NCBI GenBank assembly: GCA_905221605.1
Contig: CAJNDS010000502.1
Location: forward strand, 62,001-126,000
From: Symbiodinium natans
Taxonomy: Eukaryota; Sar; Dinophyceae; Suessiales; Symbiodiniaceae
Reading direction: 5' to 3'
Length of the DNA stretch: 64,000 bases
The notes beneath the pieces are model-generated. The model was not told the DNA's origin and searched no databases. It saw nothing but the letters and a program-made list of their open reading frames with translations. Positions 47,350 to 60,200 of this stretch are shown here, one piece after another. Within the stretch, counting starts at the first letter, position 1. Every line of letters starts with the position of its first letter. A program made the translations under genes and the position numbers.

Positions 47350-48070
47350 CACGCGCAACGAGTAGATGTCTAGAACAGAAAACTCCATGTAAAGATGCTT
47401 CTGTGTCTTGGAAGGCCTGAAACATCGTAAATTACCAGTGTTTTTTTCGACACCTGAGCTGAACACACGCTGTCACACCTTCAAGACATGCCTGACTGGG
47501 TAGAATCGACTAGGACTTGAGTCCAAACAACCGTGCGCCAAAACGGAACATTCTGGACCTGGCCGCCATCGCACACAACCCGTGGTAAAACGGCAAACTG
47601 CCCGGACCTCCCCATGTTTGGGTCTCAAGGGGACCAAGGAGCTGAACCACATCCTCAGTCACACGGCACTTGGACCCCGTTTGGCCAAAGTTAAATAATA
47701 TCTGGGTGCCACAGTCGCCTCAACTCCGCAAGGCATCACAAGTTACCATGCAAGACGATGTTCTTCTACCTTGCAGTCACGCAGGAAAGACTTCTGGATT
47801 TTCTGGCCGATTGGAACCGTTCTTTGCGGTCGAAAGAAAGAGTTGCAGCAAGCTGAACACATGTGACTTACGATCTGCTACCTGGGTCCCTTTGCAAGGC
47901 TCGACGCGGGCAAGACGGAGTGTCAAGGCTACCTGAAGAACCCCCAGAACTGCCCAAGCCCACGAAAATTGCAATGAAGCTGCGCTCCAAGCCAGAGTGC
48001 CAGATTCAATGTCAGCTTCCAAGCCTTGTCGACATTCTGGCTTAAGGACTAGGTGTCTACATTGGGTTTA
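47350..48070. other. No gene recognised
   Basis: Short motif-free frames on both strands; no repeats stand out. Confidence 0.35.
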
Positions 48071-48075
48071 GGGCT

Positions 48076-48512
48076 TTAGGGTTTAAGGATGGGGTCTGGG
48101 TATTCCAACAAGCGTTGACCTAAGCCGCCGAGCAATGCACGTGGCCTGCGGCGGCCCAGGAGTGCTTCGATCCGCCACACCCGCAGGCACGCAAGAGCGA
48201 GGCGTGCCTCCATTGCCAGCGCGCCGGAGCCCCTGCAGGAGACATGATGGGCCTTCAAGATCTTGAGCGCCCCATGTTTTGATTTGTGGGATGCGATGAT
48301 GCAGTGAAGAACAGGCCGTAGCAGGGTCGTTCTTGGTTCTGGATTTTGAGCCCAAATCTTCCACGCCGCCGGCATCGAGCCAAGTGCTTTTCACTCTCGG
48401 ACCTCTTGCACGTTCCTGCACCATCTCCCTTCTCTTTTTGGCTGTCTGCGCCCTGTCTCTTCCAACTCTGCAGCAGCTCACGGTCTACGACTGACAAGAT
48501 TTGCCGCTTCAT
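48076..48512 (-). CDS. Hypothetical protein, two frames
   Basis: A first piece (48512-48385) reads MKRQILSVVDRELLQSWKRQ and a basic segment; a second frame (48375-48076) reads LHCIIASHKSKHGALKILKA and LALACLRVWRIEALLGRRRP, helical and Leu/Ala-rich like an ankyrin or TPR edge, though no repeat is certain. It ends at DPILKP, immediately before CTTAAACCCTAAAGCCC. The frame switch near 48380 has no clear intron. It could be a fragment of a larger gene. Confidence 0.3.
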
Positions 48513-49329
48513 CGACTGTTCAACCCGTCGCAGACTACATGAGTCTCATGCTTCTTGCACGGATTCCATTGGGACTTGCCAAGGTTCCAGTACTCCTGAA
48601 CCACAGGCTGAGAACAATGCCCACGCTGCACTGTGTTTGGCTGATTTGTCCTCAAGGCCTCCTGCTGACTAAAGAGAACTCCGCCCGGGCACGCTCAGAC
48701 TGGCACGATGAACCGCCCCATCTTTGGCGATGGCCCAATTGATTGGATCAGCTCTGTAGCGCCACGCGCCATCTGCGCAAAGCTCTTCACGGCTCGCGGG
48801 AACGTCTGGAACTTCAACAACAGTTGCTCCTCGCGAAGCTCTCACGACGGCGCGATCGCGATCTGCCAGTCATGAGTACTCGACGTTATCTACACCGTCA
48901 GCTATCCACATTCAGCTCCAAGCAAAAAGCCACAACAGTCACTAGACACACCTAAACCAAGTCGCTCCAGACACGGAACAAACATCTGTGGCTCCTACTT
49001 CCAGCTGAGATTTGACCTGGGACGACTCTTCGGCAACCTCCAGGACAACGAGGACTACGATGCTGCGGCAGTGGCTTGAGTGTGAGCCCGGGGGGTGATG
49101 CTGCCGAAACTGCTGCCGGCACCTCCTCTTGTATCTTGACTCATGTCTCCTTAGTTGTACACATAAGCGGAACGCACTGGTCGTCCAACTGTTGGGGATG
49201 CCCCGATGTACTGAGCTGCACTCTCATGACCAGCACTGGCCTGCTTCGTTGGACGGTGTGGGAGGGAGGAGAGGGAGTGGAGGTGAGAGAGGCAGCGAGG
49301 GAGACAGTGCTCGAAGCCTTGAAGCCACA

Positions 49330-49940
49330 ACACAAGCGCAGCAAGCCAAAAGCAAATGCGTTCTTCAGCCGCGCCTACTTGCATTCAGCGTTCTTCCTTT
49401 CGGAAAACGCAGAAGGAGAGAATTCAGCATCAGTGTCAGTGCAAGTGTGGACAGCGAGATCAAAGCAAGACCAAACGCAGTCTTCAGCCGCGAAAAGAGA
49501 TTCGCGCAGCCTCCGGTCGCCCATGTGTATTGGGCTGTCTGTGTTTCGCTACGGTTACAGCGTGTGAGCAGATCAAAACAAATCTCAAAATAGTCATGGA
49601 TTTAGATTGGCGTTGGCTATGTTCGATTTCTCTTTCCGTTTGTTTGCGTCAGAAGGAAGAGCTATAAGAGCCCCAAGACGTCTAGCAGCATTTGCGACGT
49701 TTCGCAGCAATTCAACAACATTTTTCCGCCGGCTAAATGCATTCGCGCAGCTGCCTCTTTGCCAAACCACAATTGACCTGAACCCGCGCCGAAAACATAG
49801 AGGCCCTGGACACAGGAAACCAAAGCGCGAATGCACTTTCCGCCCGTTGCATTCGCACATCGCCCGGTCGTCCACGTCACTTGGCTTGTCTATGCTTCGT
49901 TGCAGCGTGTAAACAGATCAAAACCAAAACCCAAAAGACA
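49330..49940. repeat. ~350 bp degenerate direct duplication
   Basis: The block around 49516-49592 (ending GCGTGTGAGCAGATCAAAAC) recurs diverged at 49867-49925 (GCGTGTAAACAGATCAAAAC). Preceding GCATTCGCG/CAGCCGCG words are also repeated. Confidence 0.55.
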
Positions 49941-50156
49941 GAAATAGATTGGTGTTTTGCGACCAATCACGATCCCACATGCATCCCGGGGCACGCCAAA
50001 TGCATTTTTCGTCGCTCGAAATGGCAGCGGCTGCCCGGCGTGTTGAAGCCTGTGTTCATGAATTCTTCGATTCACTTTTTCTCGACTCTCAGTGTGGGAT
50101 TGTTCCTCAGTGTGGGGTTGTTGAACATGTTGGGGCGCTCAAAAACTTTGGGGCTT

Positions 50157-50864
50157 TCAGCAACCTTTGGCCCGAGTCTTGGTCAAAAGCTGAGCGTGTT
50201 GGGATACGTCGGGCATTTCATTTTGGTGTCCTGCATCCGGGGCCTCTGGGGTCAGGTCTATTGCGGTATGAACTACGCGAATGCACTTAGCGGCCTTGGG
50301 CAATCCACACGGGCATACAACACGACGCGCTGTCAACTGCGAAATTGCAGAACCAATGGTCAGTCCCAGCTGAGCCTGGACAATGCCCAAGTGGCGGGCA
50401 AGGTGCTTGCATGACCGCATGGCACTATGAGACAGACTCCACAAATACTTCACTGGGTATGGGACACAAGTTCGAAAAGCGTAAGCAAAAATCAGAATGT
50501 GCTGGTATCCGGTTGTATGGTCGCTGACTCGTTCGCCAAGCTCTTTTACAAAGCGGTTCGGAATACAGGTAGTGACTAAGCTTTGACTAAACATGCGGGT
50601 ACTGTCGTGAACGCCACTCAAAAACTTTTGTGCTGGAAACTGCAGCAAGCCCAAGTAAAACATTGCACCGTCATGCACGATGTGGCAAATGCATGTCCCA
50701 GTCCATTCCATGACACTCTTAACCACGCTTGCGCTGAAGTTGGGCGGGTCAGTTTGACCGATGCTCACTGCAACGGCGACAAAGGCCCACTCAACATTCC
50801 TTAAAAGCCCGTCGGAATAACCGAGGGAAACCCACGCCTTCGTGGGGAAATTGCCATTGAACAT
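50157..50864 (-). CDS. Hypothetical ORF, 235 codons, no introns evident
   Basis: A long minus-strand frame whose composition is balanced rather than repetitive. It includes AWVSLGYSDGLLRNVEWAF, FSASVVKSVMEWTGTCICHI, SLVTTCIPNRFVKELGERVS and KHLARHLGIVQAQLGLTIGS. No signal peptide and no family I can name. The plus strand over 50150-50400 is also open but less protein-like. Flanked on the left by repeated DNA and on the right by AT-rich sequence. The first Met may not be the true start. Confidence 0.4.
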   Translation of the reverse strand: MFNGNFPTKAWVSLGYSDGLLRNVEWAFVAVAVSIGQTDPPNFSASVVKSVMEWTGTCICHIVHDGAMFYLGLLQFPAQKFLSGVHDSTRMFSQSLVTTCIPNRFVKELGERVSDHTTGYQHILIFAYAFRTCVPYPVKYLWSLSHSAMRSCKHLARHLGIVQAQLGLTIGSAISQLTARRVVCPCGLPKAAKCIRVVHTAIDLTPEAPDAGHQNEMPDVSQHAQLLTKTRAKGC

Positions 50865-51065
50865 TATGTTCTATATTCTGTACTTTATTCTACATTCTAT
50901 AGTCTATATTCTTTCTTCTATATTATGTATTACACATGTACACTTTTGAAATTTATTTCTTGTTCTTTACTATATAATATATAATACGAATAAGAACAAC
51001 TATAACAAGAACAAGAACAAGAACAAGAATAAGAATTATTTTACTTCGAACATCCCCACCTTAGG

Positions 51066-51485
51066 GGTTTGGATTGTGTGGGCACTGCAGGGTCTCCGGG
51101 GTTGGGCACTCCAGGGCACTCCAGGGTCTCTGGGGTTGGGCACTCCAAGAAGTCTCTGGGCACTCCAAGAAGTTTCTGGGGTCGGGCATTTCAGGCAGTC
51201 TCTGCATGTGGGCACTCCAGGCAGTCGGCACTCCAGGGAGTCTCTGGGGTTGGGCACTCTGGGGTTGGGCACTCTGGGGTTTGGCACTCCAGTTGGGCAC
51301 TCCAGGGTCTCTGGCGTTGGGCACTCCAGGCACTCCAAGAAGTTTCTGGGGTTGGGCATTTCAGGGAGTCGCTGGGGTTGGGCACTCCAGGGAGTCTCTG
51401 CGGTTGGGCACTCCAGGGAGTTTCTGGGGTTGGGCATTCGAGGGAGTCTCTGCGGTTGGGCACTCCAGGGAGTCTCTAGGAGTAG
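51066..51485. repeat. GGGCACTCCAGGGTCTCTGG minisatellite
   Basis: About 13 irregular units of 24-40 bp, each with GTTGGGCACTCCAGG and AGTCTCTGGG. Preceded by an AAGAAC/AAGAAT run at 51001-51035 and followed by an AATAAG/AAGAAG run at 51555-51590. Open on several frames; no gene claimed. Confidence 0.95.
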
Positions 51486-51689
51486 ACCAGGCGAGGAGAA
51501 GAGTTCCAGGAGAAGAGTTGAGCTTAAATTCTAACAACCCCACACCGAAGGTGGGGAATAAGAATAAGAATAAGAAGAAGAAGAAGAAGATTGCTAATAC
51601 TATTGATATCTATATATTCATTATGATATTCTATATGCTATATCGTGGACTGGTCTGGGCGCTTATTTTCCTCGAGGGCACAGGGGACA

Positions 51690-51850
51690 CGACCGAAAAA
51701 CTGGAAAACACAGGGGAGGGCACGGCCGAAAAACGGGAAAACACAGGGAAAACATGGGAGAAATAGGGAAAGCATAGGGACAACGTAGGGAAGACATAGG
51801 GAAAATGTAGGGAAGACGTAGGGAAACCTCCCCAAAAAGGGAAAACATAG
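51690..51850. repeat. ACATAGGGAAA tandem repeat
   Basis: About ten units of 11-18 bp (ACATAGGGAAAACATAGGGA-like), slightly diverged. Confidence 0.9.
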
Positions 51851-51944
51851 GGAATGCTGTGGAAGCCTTAAACCCGACTAAGACTGAACGGTCTGAAGTT
51901 TGAGTGAGTGAAGGCTGTAGAGTTCGATTGTCGGGTGTTGTGGT

Positions 51945-52190
51945 TCTTTTAACCATGGACGAAACTTGGCGCGATCCACACGCTTGTCGTTATCTACAAC
52001 AAGCCAGGCATGTAGATCGCACCAGGTCTTGTCCATCGTGGTTGTTCCAAAAAAAACAATGGACAGAACTTGGCGCGATCTACGCCGCTTTTTTCGATAC
52101 CTAAAAAAGCTAGGCGCGCAGATCGCACGAGATTTTGTCCATCGTGTCTTCTAACGGGGGACAAAACTTGGTGCGATCCACACGCTGCTT
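51945..52190. repeat. Tandem palindromic element, 2.5 copies
   Basis: Left half ATGGACGAAACTTGGCGCGA and right half GATCGCACCAGGTCTTGTCC are inverted repeats of each other. The pair occurs at 51954-52041, again at 52062-52142, and a third left half lies at 52160-52183. It resembles a MITE-like foldback. Confidence 0.7.
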
Positions 52191-52672
52191 TTCGCTGTTA
52201 GGTTTTAGTGGGTTTTCGTCAGGTTTTGGTGGGGTTTGTCAGGTTTAGTAGCTCGATTCAAGACCCCCCCAAACAAAGAACACGGGATGCTTGTCCCTGA
52301 AAAAATCGTAGAGGCACTGCATAAGAGACCTAAATCAGGGGGCTTCAACTACAGGGCTGGAGACGAGGAGAACCCTCTTAAACCCAGAGCCCTCGCTACA
52401 ACCTTTCTTCTGAGCGCCCGGCTTGTGAGGTCTCCGGATTCTTGCGCCTTGCTGAAGCCTTGCGAGCCACTGGGCGCAGATGGGAGCAGGCTGACGACGA
52501 GAATCCGAGGCCCGAGCCAGTTAGGACGTAGGGATGCATAGGGTGTTTAGGGTTTGGGGGTTTAAGGCATGGATTGGGCAAGGGGAAGGAGAGGCGTCTT
52601 CACCCTCGCGGTCCCAAGGGGATTCAACTTTGCGTTCGATCTCGGATGGATTCCTCTGCTCTCGCGAAGTTC

Positions 52673-53299
52673 TCACCTCCGAATTTTCTGGTTCCTTGAG
52701 AGCTTTGAGGGATGCTTGGTCTGCGTGCCTCTGGGGCCCAACACAAGAGCGTTAGCACGGCAGGGAAAACTTAGGGGGTCTAAATGTTTATAATGTTCAT
52801 AGCAAGTTATCAAACTTGATATTGTTTGATTTAACACCGATGTAGCTTTTGTGAACAAAAACTGTCCATGTTCCATGCGTTTATACAATCTTTGTTCAGG
52901 AGTCAGCGGCCGAACCTTACATGCATGTTGTGAACCCACAAACCCCCCCCCTCCCCCTGCCTCCACTATGGGCTCTCGTGATGTGGTCCTGGACAGATCA
53001 GCGCCCCAAATCCAACAAACTTCTACGAACTCTTTTGGGGGAGGATTGCAGAACTGTGTGAAACTGAACTTCGCCAATTCGGTGCGTGACCCGTCGTGCG
53101 CCTGCCCACCACGCTCCGTAACAGACAAAAAGAACCCAAATGAAACACACTGCTTCCCTCTGGCAATTATTTGATAATGGCTTCGGTCTACGTCCTTTTG
53201 TAGGGCTGCCAGTCCATGTAAAGGATCGAAGCATAAGGGCTGCCCGGTAAAGGTTTCACGCTTGGAGAGCGGCTGTAGCCGGTATAGAGGTTTCAGCAC
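52673..53299 (-). CDS. Hypothetical ORF, 208 codons
   Basis: A minus-strand frame with mixed composition: LKPLYRLQPLSKRETFTGQP, HYQIIARGKQCVSFGFFLSV, LAKFSFTQFCNPPPKEFVEV and RLYKRMEHGQFLFTKATSVL. A poly-Gly stretch (GGGGGFVGS) comes from a C run at 52946-52953. No family and no signal peptide. Could be a decayed mobile-element protein; equally could be chance. The plus-strand frame 52851-53174 is its shadow. Confidence 0.3.
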   Translation of the reverse strand: MLKPLYRLQPLSKRETFTGQPLCFDPLHGLAALQKDVDRSHYQIIARGKQCVSFGFFLSVTERGGQAHDGSRTELAKFSFTQFCNPPPKEFVEVCWIWGADLSRTTSREPIVEAGGGGGFVGSQHACKVRPLTPEQRLYKRMEHGQFLFTKATSVLNQTISSLITCYEHYKHLDPLSFPCRANALVLGPRGTQTKHPSKLSRNQKIRR

Positions 53300-54195
53300 T
53301 TGGCGCGCCCCGCTGACCTCTAAACCCTACACTCTCAACCCTGAACCGTTTGTGCCCACCCTGAACCTTGAACCCCTTGTAGGCTTCGTGACCCCAAGCC
53401 GCAGTAGCTGGATCACGCCCTGAAACCCTTAGGCTAGTTTGCTCAGAGGACCAACATCAGAATCAGGACAAGCCCCCTTCCTGCCTCCCAATGCGGCAGC
53501 CACTGCACCCACAACGCCCACCGCGGCAATGGCGCCCTCAGCCTGTTGCGAAAGGCTAGGGGTCAGGCTGGTCTGGTCTCGCTGTGGAGTCTTGCTATCG
53601 TCACGGCCAGCGAGTCATCGCATCTCTCTTTTCCCGATGCGGCGCTTGCATCACACCTTGGGTCTGGCCGTCACGGCCGAGCTATGTACTGCTAGCTCCG
53701 AGTTTGGACTCTATGCTGTCCCAGGGGCATAACCTTTCTGCGGAAGGGCCACTATGCAATGGGCTCTCAAGACAGCCTTCTCCCATGAAGCCTTCGTGGC
53801 CCAGGAAGCTGGTCTTGCGACAAGCCTGGAGCCTGCAAGGTGTCTTTGGCCCTATCCAGGTGAATTCCCAAAAACTGCAACGCGAATTCTGCATTAAACG
53901 GCGTCAGCAGGGTGTCTTTGCCGGAGCTGAACGTGCAGCACCACAAGCTTCACCCGCCGAAGCGCACGAGCCCTGAAGCAGGGCCACGGTCTCAAACCGG
54001 ACTTAGCCGGAGTGAACAAAACTTGCTGTACCTGCCCGGACTTAGCCGGAAGAACTTGTCACTTGGAGCTTCTCCAAGCATCTCTGCAAACCTCGACTAC
54101 ACAGCCTCTCCAAGGCCTCGAGGTCTGAGTCAGGAAGAGGTTGCCAAGTGGAATTGAGTCATGAGCCATGTCTATTATGTATTTTGTGTGTGGGG
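53300..54195. other. 3' flank of the ABC transporter gene, no gene seen
   Basis: CCCTAAACC-like words at 53321-53370. Other frames are motif-free. Confidence 0.4.
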
Positions 54196-54202
54196 CAGGC
54201 CC

Positions 54203-57200
54203 TTAGGCGGCCATTGCAACCATTTTCACGAAGTGGCCGTCCAGGCTCAACAGCTCGTCGTAGGTGCCCGATTCGACGAGCCGGCCGCCGGACAGCACGA
54301 AGATCTTGTCGGAGTTCCGGATCGTGGAAAGGCGATGCGCCACCGTGATCGTAGTCTTGCCCACCCTGGCCTCTTGCATGGCCTGCTGCACAAGCTGCTC
54401 AAAGACGGAGTCCAGAGCCGAGGTCGCCTCGTCCAGCAGCATGAGCCTTACTCTGCTACTGCTACTTGGGGTAGAAGCGGGGGAAAATACCCATACTATT
54501 AATGCCCCAATTCTCTTTACACATTCCATGGCAAAGGCACTCGGGCTTCCGCAGCAGGGCCCTGGCAAGTGCGCAGCGCTGCTTCTGGCCACCGGACAGC
54601 TTCCCCCCGCGCAGGCCCACCCGATCCGTCCACTGCACGGCGCCCGTGAGGGCGTAGTCCATGTGGGCGGCTTTGGCGGCTTCCAGCACCTGGGCCTGCG
54701 TTGCCTCGGGGCAGCCGTACTTCACGTTCTCCTCCAAGGACAGGTCGAAGAGAACGGGCTCCTGGCTGACCATGCCCACCTGGCGCCGCCACCAGGCCAC
54801 GTTCAGGCTCCGCAGGTCGGCACCTCCGACATGGATGGAGCCTTGCTGGGGGTCGTAGAAGCGCTGCAGCAGCTGGATCACCGTGGACTTGCCACTGCCC
54901 GAGGAGCCCACCAAGGCAACTGACTGGCCCTTCTGGATCGTGAAGTTGAGCGCCCTCAGCACGCGGACCTCGGCTGAGACGAGTCTCCGCATGTGTCTTC
55001 GCATGACATCGCCCTGCTACTGAGAGTCGTCTTTGCTCAGGCACTTCAGTGGTCCTGTGGTTTGTGCAGCTGTGTGCTCTGCTTCCCGGCGTCTGTTCGG
55101 GGGCCTCTCATGTTGTTGATACCGGCTCAGAAAGGATTCAGCAAACTCATTCTTGGGGGCATTCTCTCAGGTTCGGCTCGACTGCTTTCCCCCAAGTCCC
55201 GTGTTCATTGCGCTGCATGATTGTATCTGTCTTTCTGGCTTCAGTGTCTCTCCCATTGCATACTCTGGGCACCGAGTGCCTGAACATCTGTGAGAGCTTG
55301 CGATGCCCAGTGCTCCACCCCGCTTTGGCAAGTTCCACGCGGTAAATCTCGACTTTTCCAGCGGCTTGTTCGCCTCGCTGAGTTTTGCTACTCGCCAGTC
55401 ATGTCTAACGCTTACCTTTTTTTGTTTTCCTTGGGGGAGACAGCTGTCCAAAAAAAGGCAGCAGCCGAATGTTTCAGGCCTCAGAGAAGCCTCTGCGAGG
55501 CCCTGCCTCTTAAGAGCCCTCTCAGGCTTTAAGGGCTTCTAAGGGGTGTCTGGACACACATGTTCAAGCCCCGAGGCCCCCTAAAGAGTTGGAATGTTCC
55601 CCCCTTGTACTAGCAGTCCTTCATTGGATTTATAGTCGGGGGTGTACGATATAATCCCTATGAAGGACTATCTCACGGTGCAGTTCAGAGGCTTTTGATG
55701 CAAAGCTTTCCGGAAGGCAATGCCACAACATGTTCACTGGAAAGGGCTGGGGCAAGCTTTACTTAAGATGCACTTGTGGATACGGAGAGCCCTTCACTCC
55801 ACCCGAGCGCCCGGCCTCTGGGCGGTGCGGGTACCAGAAGCGCACGCCCCGGAACTCGATGGCCCCATCCCCGAGGCTCTCGACTTTTCCCGTAACCTGC
55901 GTGGCATCCACCTTGGAAGACTGGTCGATGAGGCGGAAGACCTCCTTGGCCGCCACCTGCCCGGAGGCGGCATCGGGGATGTGCTGCACAATCGCGGTGA
56001 CCGACTGCACGGCGAAGACCACGCAGAAGAGGCTAAACAAGCAAGAGAGGGCGGGGGAACGCTTCAAGCACGCAACCGCACAGAAAGCCGCACCAAAACA
56101 CTGCAGCTGCAGCGCCTCTTTCTGACTTCTCTTCTAAGGCTTGTTGATTGCACGCTTGGAGCACTCGGACTGCGTTCTGTACACGACGACATGCCTACTC
56201 AGCTTCAGTCAAGTCATCATCCGTAGTGTCCGGGATGGCCTCCGCAGCGTTGGAGAAGACACTTGTTTTAAGTGCTCCCGCTGACATCTCATTCATGAAA
56301 TCGTTCTTGGACATCGCAGCCGTCTCTGCGAACAGACCGATAAGGTGCGGCAGGGCGGCAGCGCAATAAATCTCCCGTGTCTTCTGGCGTGCTCCTAAGA
56401 GCAGCTCAGGCTCGTTGCAGAGCATGAGGCGATGTACCCTGCCCTCGAAACGCTTGGCGTAGAACTCCGAGGAGAGCAAATGGATCTCCAGGACCTCGAC
56501 GAGGGAAAGACGTGGCTCCACAGCTAACATTTCCACCTGATACCGACACAAGCGTTGACCCATGCATGTGGAACGAGTGCGGCCGACCTTGTAGTAGGCG
56601 ACCCCGTCAGCATCCACAGCTTTCAGCAGGTGGACCATGAAGTACAGCGATTTCTCGAGCACTGCTTGGGCTTCCGAATCCAGGGCATTGAGACATAGAG
56701 TATGCATGCCCGTGCTCGTCAGTGGAGCATGAAACCTCCGCAATTGCATCTCGAGCTTGCAGATTTTCTCTGTCATGGAGGTCCGCTTGGCCGATAGACC
56801 GCTGGGGTTGTCCAACCATGTCGGCCTCCCGTACTTCGTGTTCGGCTTCCATAGCGACTTCGAGAGCACTTGGTTCGCCAACCATACCACCCAGGCACAT
56901 GACCGAATCATGCTGAAGGCCTCCGTGTTGTCGAGAAGGGATCCACGTCGCATGTGGTGTTGTCGGCTGGTTCGACATGCATGTGTTTCTGGGACTGGCT
57001 TTGCCTTCGGCTTCGGATCCTGATTCTCTTTGTCGGTCTCCGGAAACTTCCTTGCCTTTGGCTTCGGAACCTGATTCTCTTTGTCGGTATCCGGTAACTT
57101 CCTCTTCTTGTCTTCGAGTGGCTCGGGGGGCATTGTCTCCAAGTTCTGCTTCTGCAAGCGCATCTTGTTGATCTCATTGCTTAACTCAGCAATGGTGCTC

Positions 57201-60200
57201 ATCTGTTGCTTGATGATTGTAGCATTGTGCTCGATGGTGTTGTTTTGCTTGGATTCTACCCGTGCCTTGGTCAAGGACTGCAAAGAGTGCATCAGGGACT
57301 CTGCCTTGTTCGCATCGCAGCCTCCACTCGCAACTTGTTCCATAGTCTTGACAGTCAAGTCGTTGAATGCCTGGCTCTCACAAGAAATCCCCAATCCTTG
57401 AGAAGGGCCTGGCATACTCGCGTCCGGCATGTCAAGGCTTACCGCGAAAGGAGACGACGACATCACTGAGCTCATATGGCTACGGCTTCTTCTGATAAGG
57501 CAATTAGCATAGCACATTCCTCAGACGACGGCAATACACGCAGATTCCATTATTGACCCCCCCTCCCTGAGCCGGGCCCCGGCCTCTGGAGCACCTCGCG
57601 GGGCTCGAAGCCCCAGTTCTGGATGCACACGGCGCTCATCCAGAAGCCTGCCAGGAAGATCAGCTGCACGAGGCCCAAGTTCAGGCCCAGGGACAAACCG
57701 AGCCTCCAGGACTTCCGCGAGCTGAGCTCCGTGAGCTTCTCCAGGGCTTCACTGACGACCTCCAGGGTCTTCTCCTCGGCATTCAACGCCTTCACGGTGC
57801 GGATGGAGGTCAGGGCCTCGGAGGTGGCCTTCCCCGCTTTCCCGTAGTGCTCCAGGCGCGCCGGGTCCAGCCTCGCCACGCACTGGGCCACCTTGAGGCC
57901 CAGGATCCCGAAGATGGGCATCAAGCAGCAGAGGACCGAGGAGAGCTCCCAGCAGCCGTAGAAGCTGAAGAGGAGGCTCACAACGCAGGTGAAGAGGGCG
58001 GCGGCGGAGTTTCCGAGCTGGATCCCGAGCATCTGCCCCACCCGGCTCATGTGGCTCTCCAAAGACACCAGGATGCTGGCCGTGTGATTCTCGGGGGCGT
58101 CGAAGAAGGACATCTCCATGCGGATGGTGCTGCTGAAGGCCGCCTTCCGCAAAATCAGGCACACCGTCTCCTGCACGAAGGCGAAGGCGGAGTTCTGGCA
58201 GAGCACCGCGAGCCCGGAGCCCAAGCCGACGATCACGAGGCCGAAGACGGCCTTGTCGAGCGTCGGGTACATCGCCTCGAGGCTGCCCACCGCGGCTTCG
58301 GAGAGCGACACCACGGCGGAGTTGAAGAAGACGGCTTCCAGGGGCATGGCCGCCGCTCCCGCCATGACGATGAAGCCGGAAACGGGCCAGATCCACCAGT
58401 ACCCACCTTAGAGGCCAATTTGGCTTTCTGTTCACTAAGGTTGCCTCCGACTCAGCATGGTAGCCCTTGAAGGAATCTTCCAACTGTGGTTTGGGGGCTT
58501 ACCCGTCCGAGCAACGCAGGAAATTGTTTCGGTGGGATGAATACGGAGCCCCCCCTTCCCCGCTTTCACCCCCCCTCCCCCCAGATCTGAGCCTCTAGGG
58601 CATCTGGAGCCCTCCTTGCACGCTCAGGCCACCCAGTCATTCGTATGATATCACAAGCTCCAGAACACAATGCCCACAACTAATCGTATCCTCTGGTTCG
58701 TATGCGATATCATGAGATGTAGAACACAAAGCCCATAACAAGTCGTACCCCCTTTCTCATATATGATTTCATACGATGCGGAACCCAATGCTCGTAATAA
58801 TTCGTACCTACGAGACACTGATATCGTAAGATACCGAACCCCAAGCAGGATTTGCCGTAGTAAACTTTAGTGTCCCACATGGCAATTCTCACGGGGAAGC
58901 AGGATTTGCTTTTGCCACCCAGCAGTTCTCAAGGGGAAGTAGGATTTGCTTTCGTGTCCCACCAGCAGGATTTGCTTTAGTGTCCCACCCAGTAGTTCTC
59001 AAGAGAAAGTCACATCACATAACTTGGTGTTTTTGACAAAATGGGGGGGCGAGCGGGGGGGGGGACCCCCTGACACAAAACCGAGTGCAACATCACACGG
59101 CACACCACCCGCCGAAAAGAAAGCCCAAGGCGCCCATCATGCCCAGAAGGCGGCACCAAACCTGGGAAGTGCCGGCTTTCCGTCCCGCGCTGCTCAAGTC
59201 CGACATCTGCGTCTCCAGGTGCGCCTCACATGACTCCGCTGCGTTCGCTGCTTTCTTCTCATCCTGCTCCTCCCCGTGTCGCTTCCCCTGGTCTCGTGAC
59301 TTCCAGTCAGAGTCGGGAGTGTCTTTCTCGTCCTGGTCTTCCTCCCCGTGGCTGTCCTGCTGCAGCTTCGCCATGTTGTAGTAGTGGCCCTTCATGTCCA
59401 TCAACTCCTCGTGGTTCCCTTGCTCGCAGCAAGAACCATCCTTGAGCACGTAGATCGTGTCCGAGCCCATGATCGTTGTCAACCTGTGGGCAACAGAAAT
59501 CGTGGTGATGTTGCGACCCATGAGGGTGTGGGCGGAGTCGATAGTTGCCTGCACCAGGCGCTCAGACTCGTTGTCCAAAGCCGAGGTCGCCTCGTCCAGG
59601 AGCAAGACTTGGGGATTCTTTGCCAAGGCGCGCGCGATGGCAATCCGCTGCTTTTGCCCTCCTGACAGCAAGCCACCTCCTGCGCCCACAAATGTGTCCA
59701 TCCCGTCCGGGAGCTCACTCAAGGTGTCATAGATTTGCGCAGCCTTCGCAGCAAGGATCGCCTCCTCATCCGAGATGGAGTTGTCCAAGCCTTTGAGGTT
59801 CTTCATCGCGGTGGTGGCAAAAAGGACGGGCTCCTGCCCGACATAGCCGAGAAGCTTGCGCCAGGCCTTGGTTGGCACCTGGCACAAGTGGACTCCATTT
59901 ACCAAGACCTCGCCAGCACTCGGGTCGTAGAAGCGCTCGAGGAGCTGGATCGTCGTGCTCTTGCCACTCCCACTTTCCCCCACAAGCGCCACCTTCTGGC
60001 CCTTCTCCACCCGGAAGCTCAAGCTGTTGAGGACCCACCTTTGCCTCCCCGGGTACTTGAAGCTCACCTTCCGGAACTCGATGCTGTCGACCTCCCACAG
60101 CTCGGGCGGCAGCTCCGCGTGCGCGTAGAGGGGCCCCTCGATGTCGTTCTGCGCCTTCAAGGCCATGACCTCCTTCATCGCCTGGGCAGACACGGCGGCT

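Noticed and set aside
51036-51766. 133-230 codon ORFs rich in repeated PNPR/ECPT or VGHS units
   Set aside because: Products of the GGGCACTCC minisatellite.
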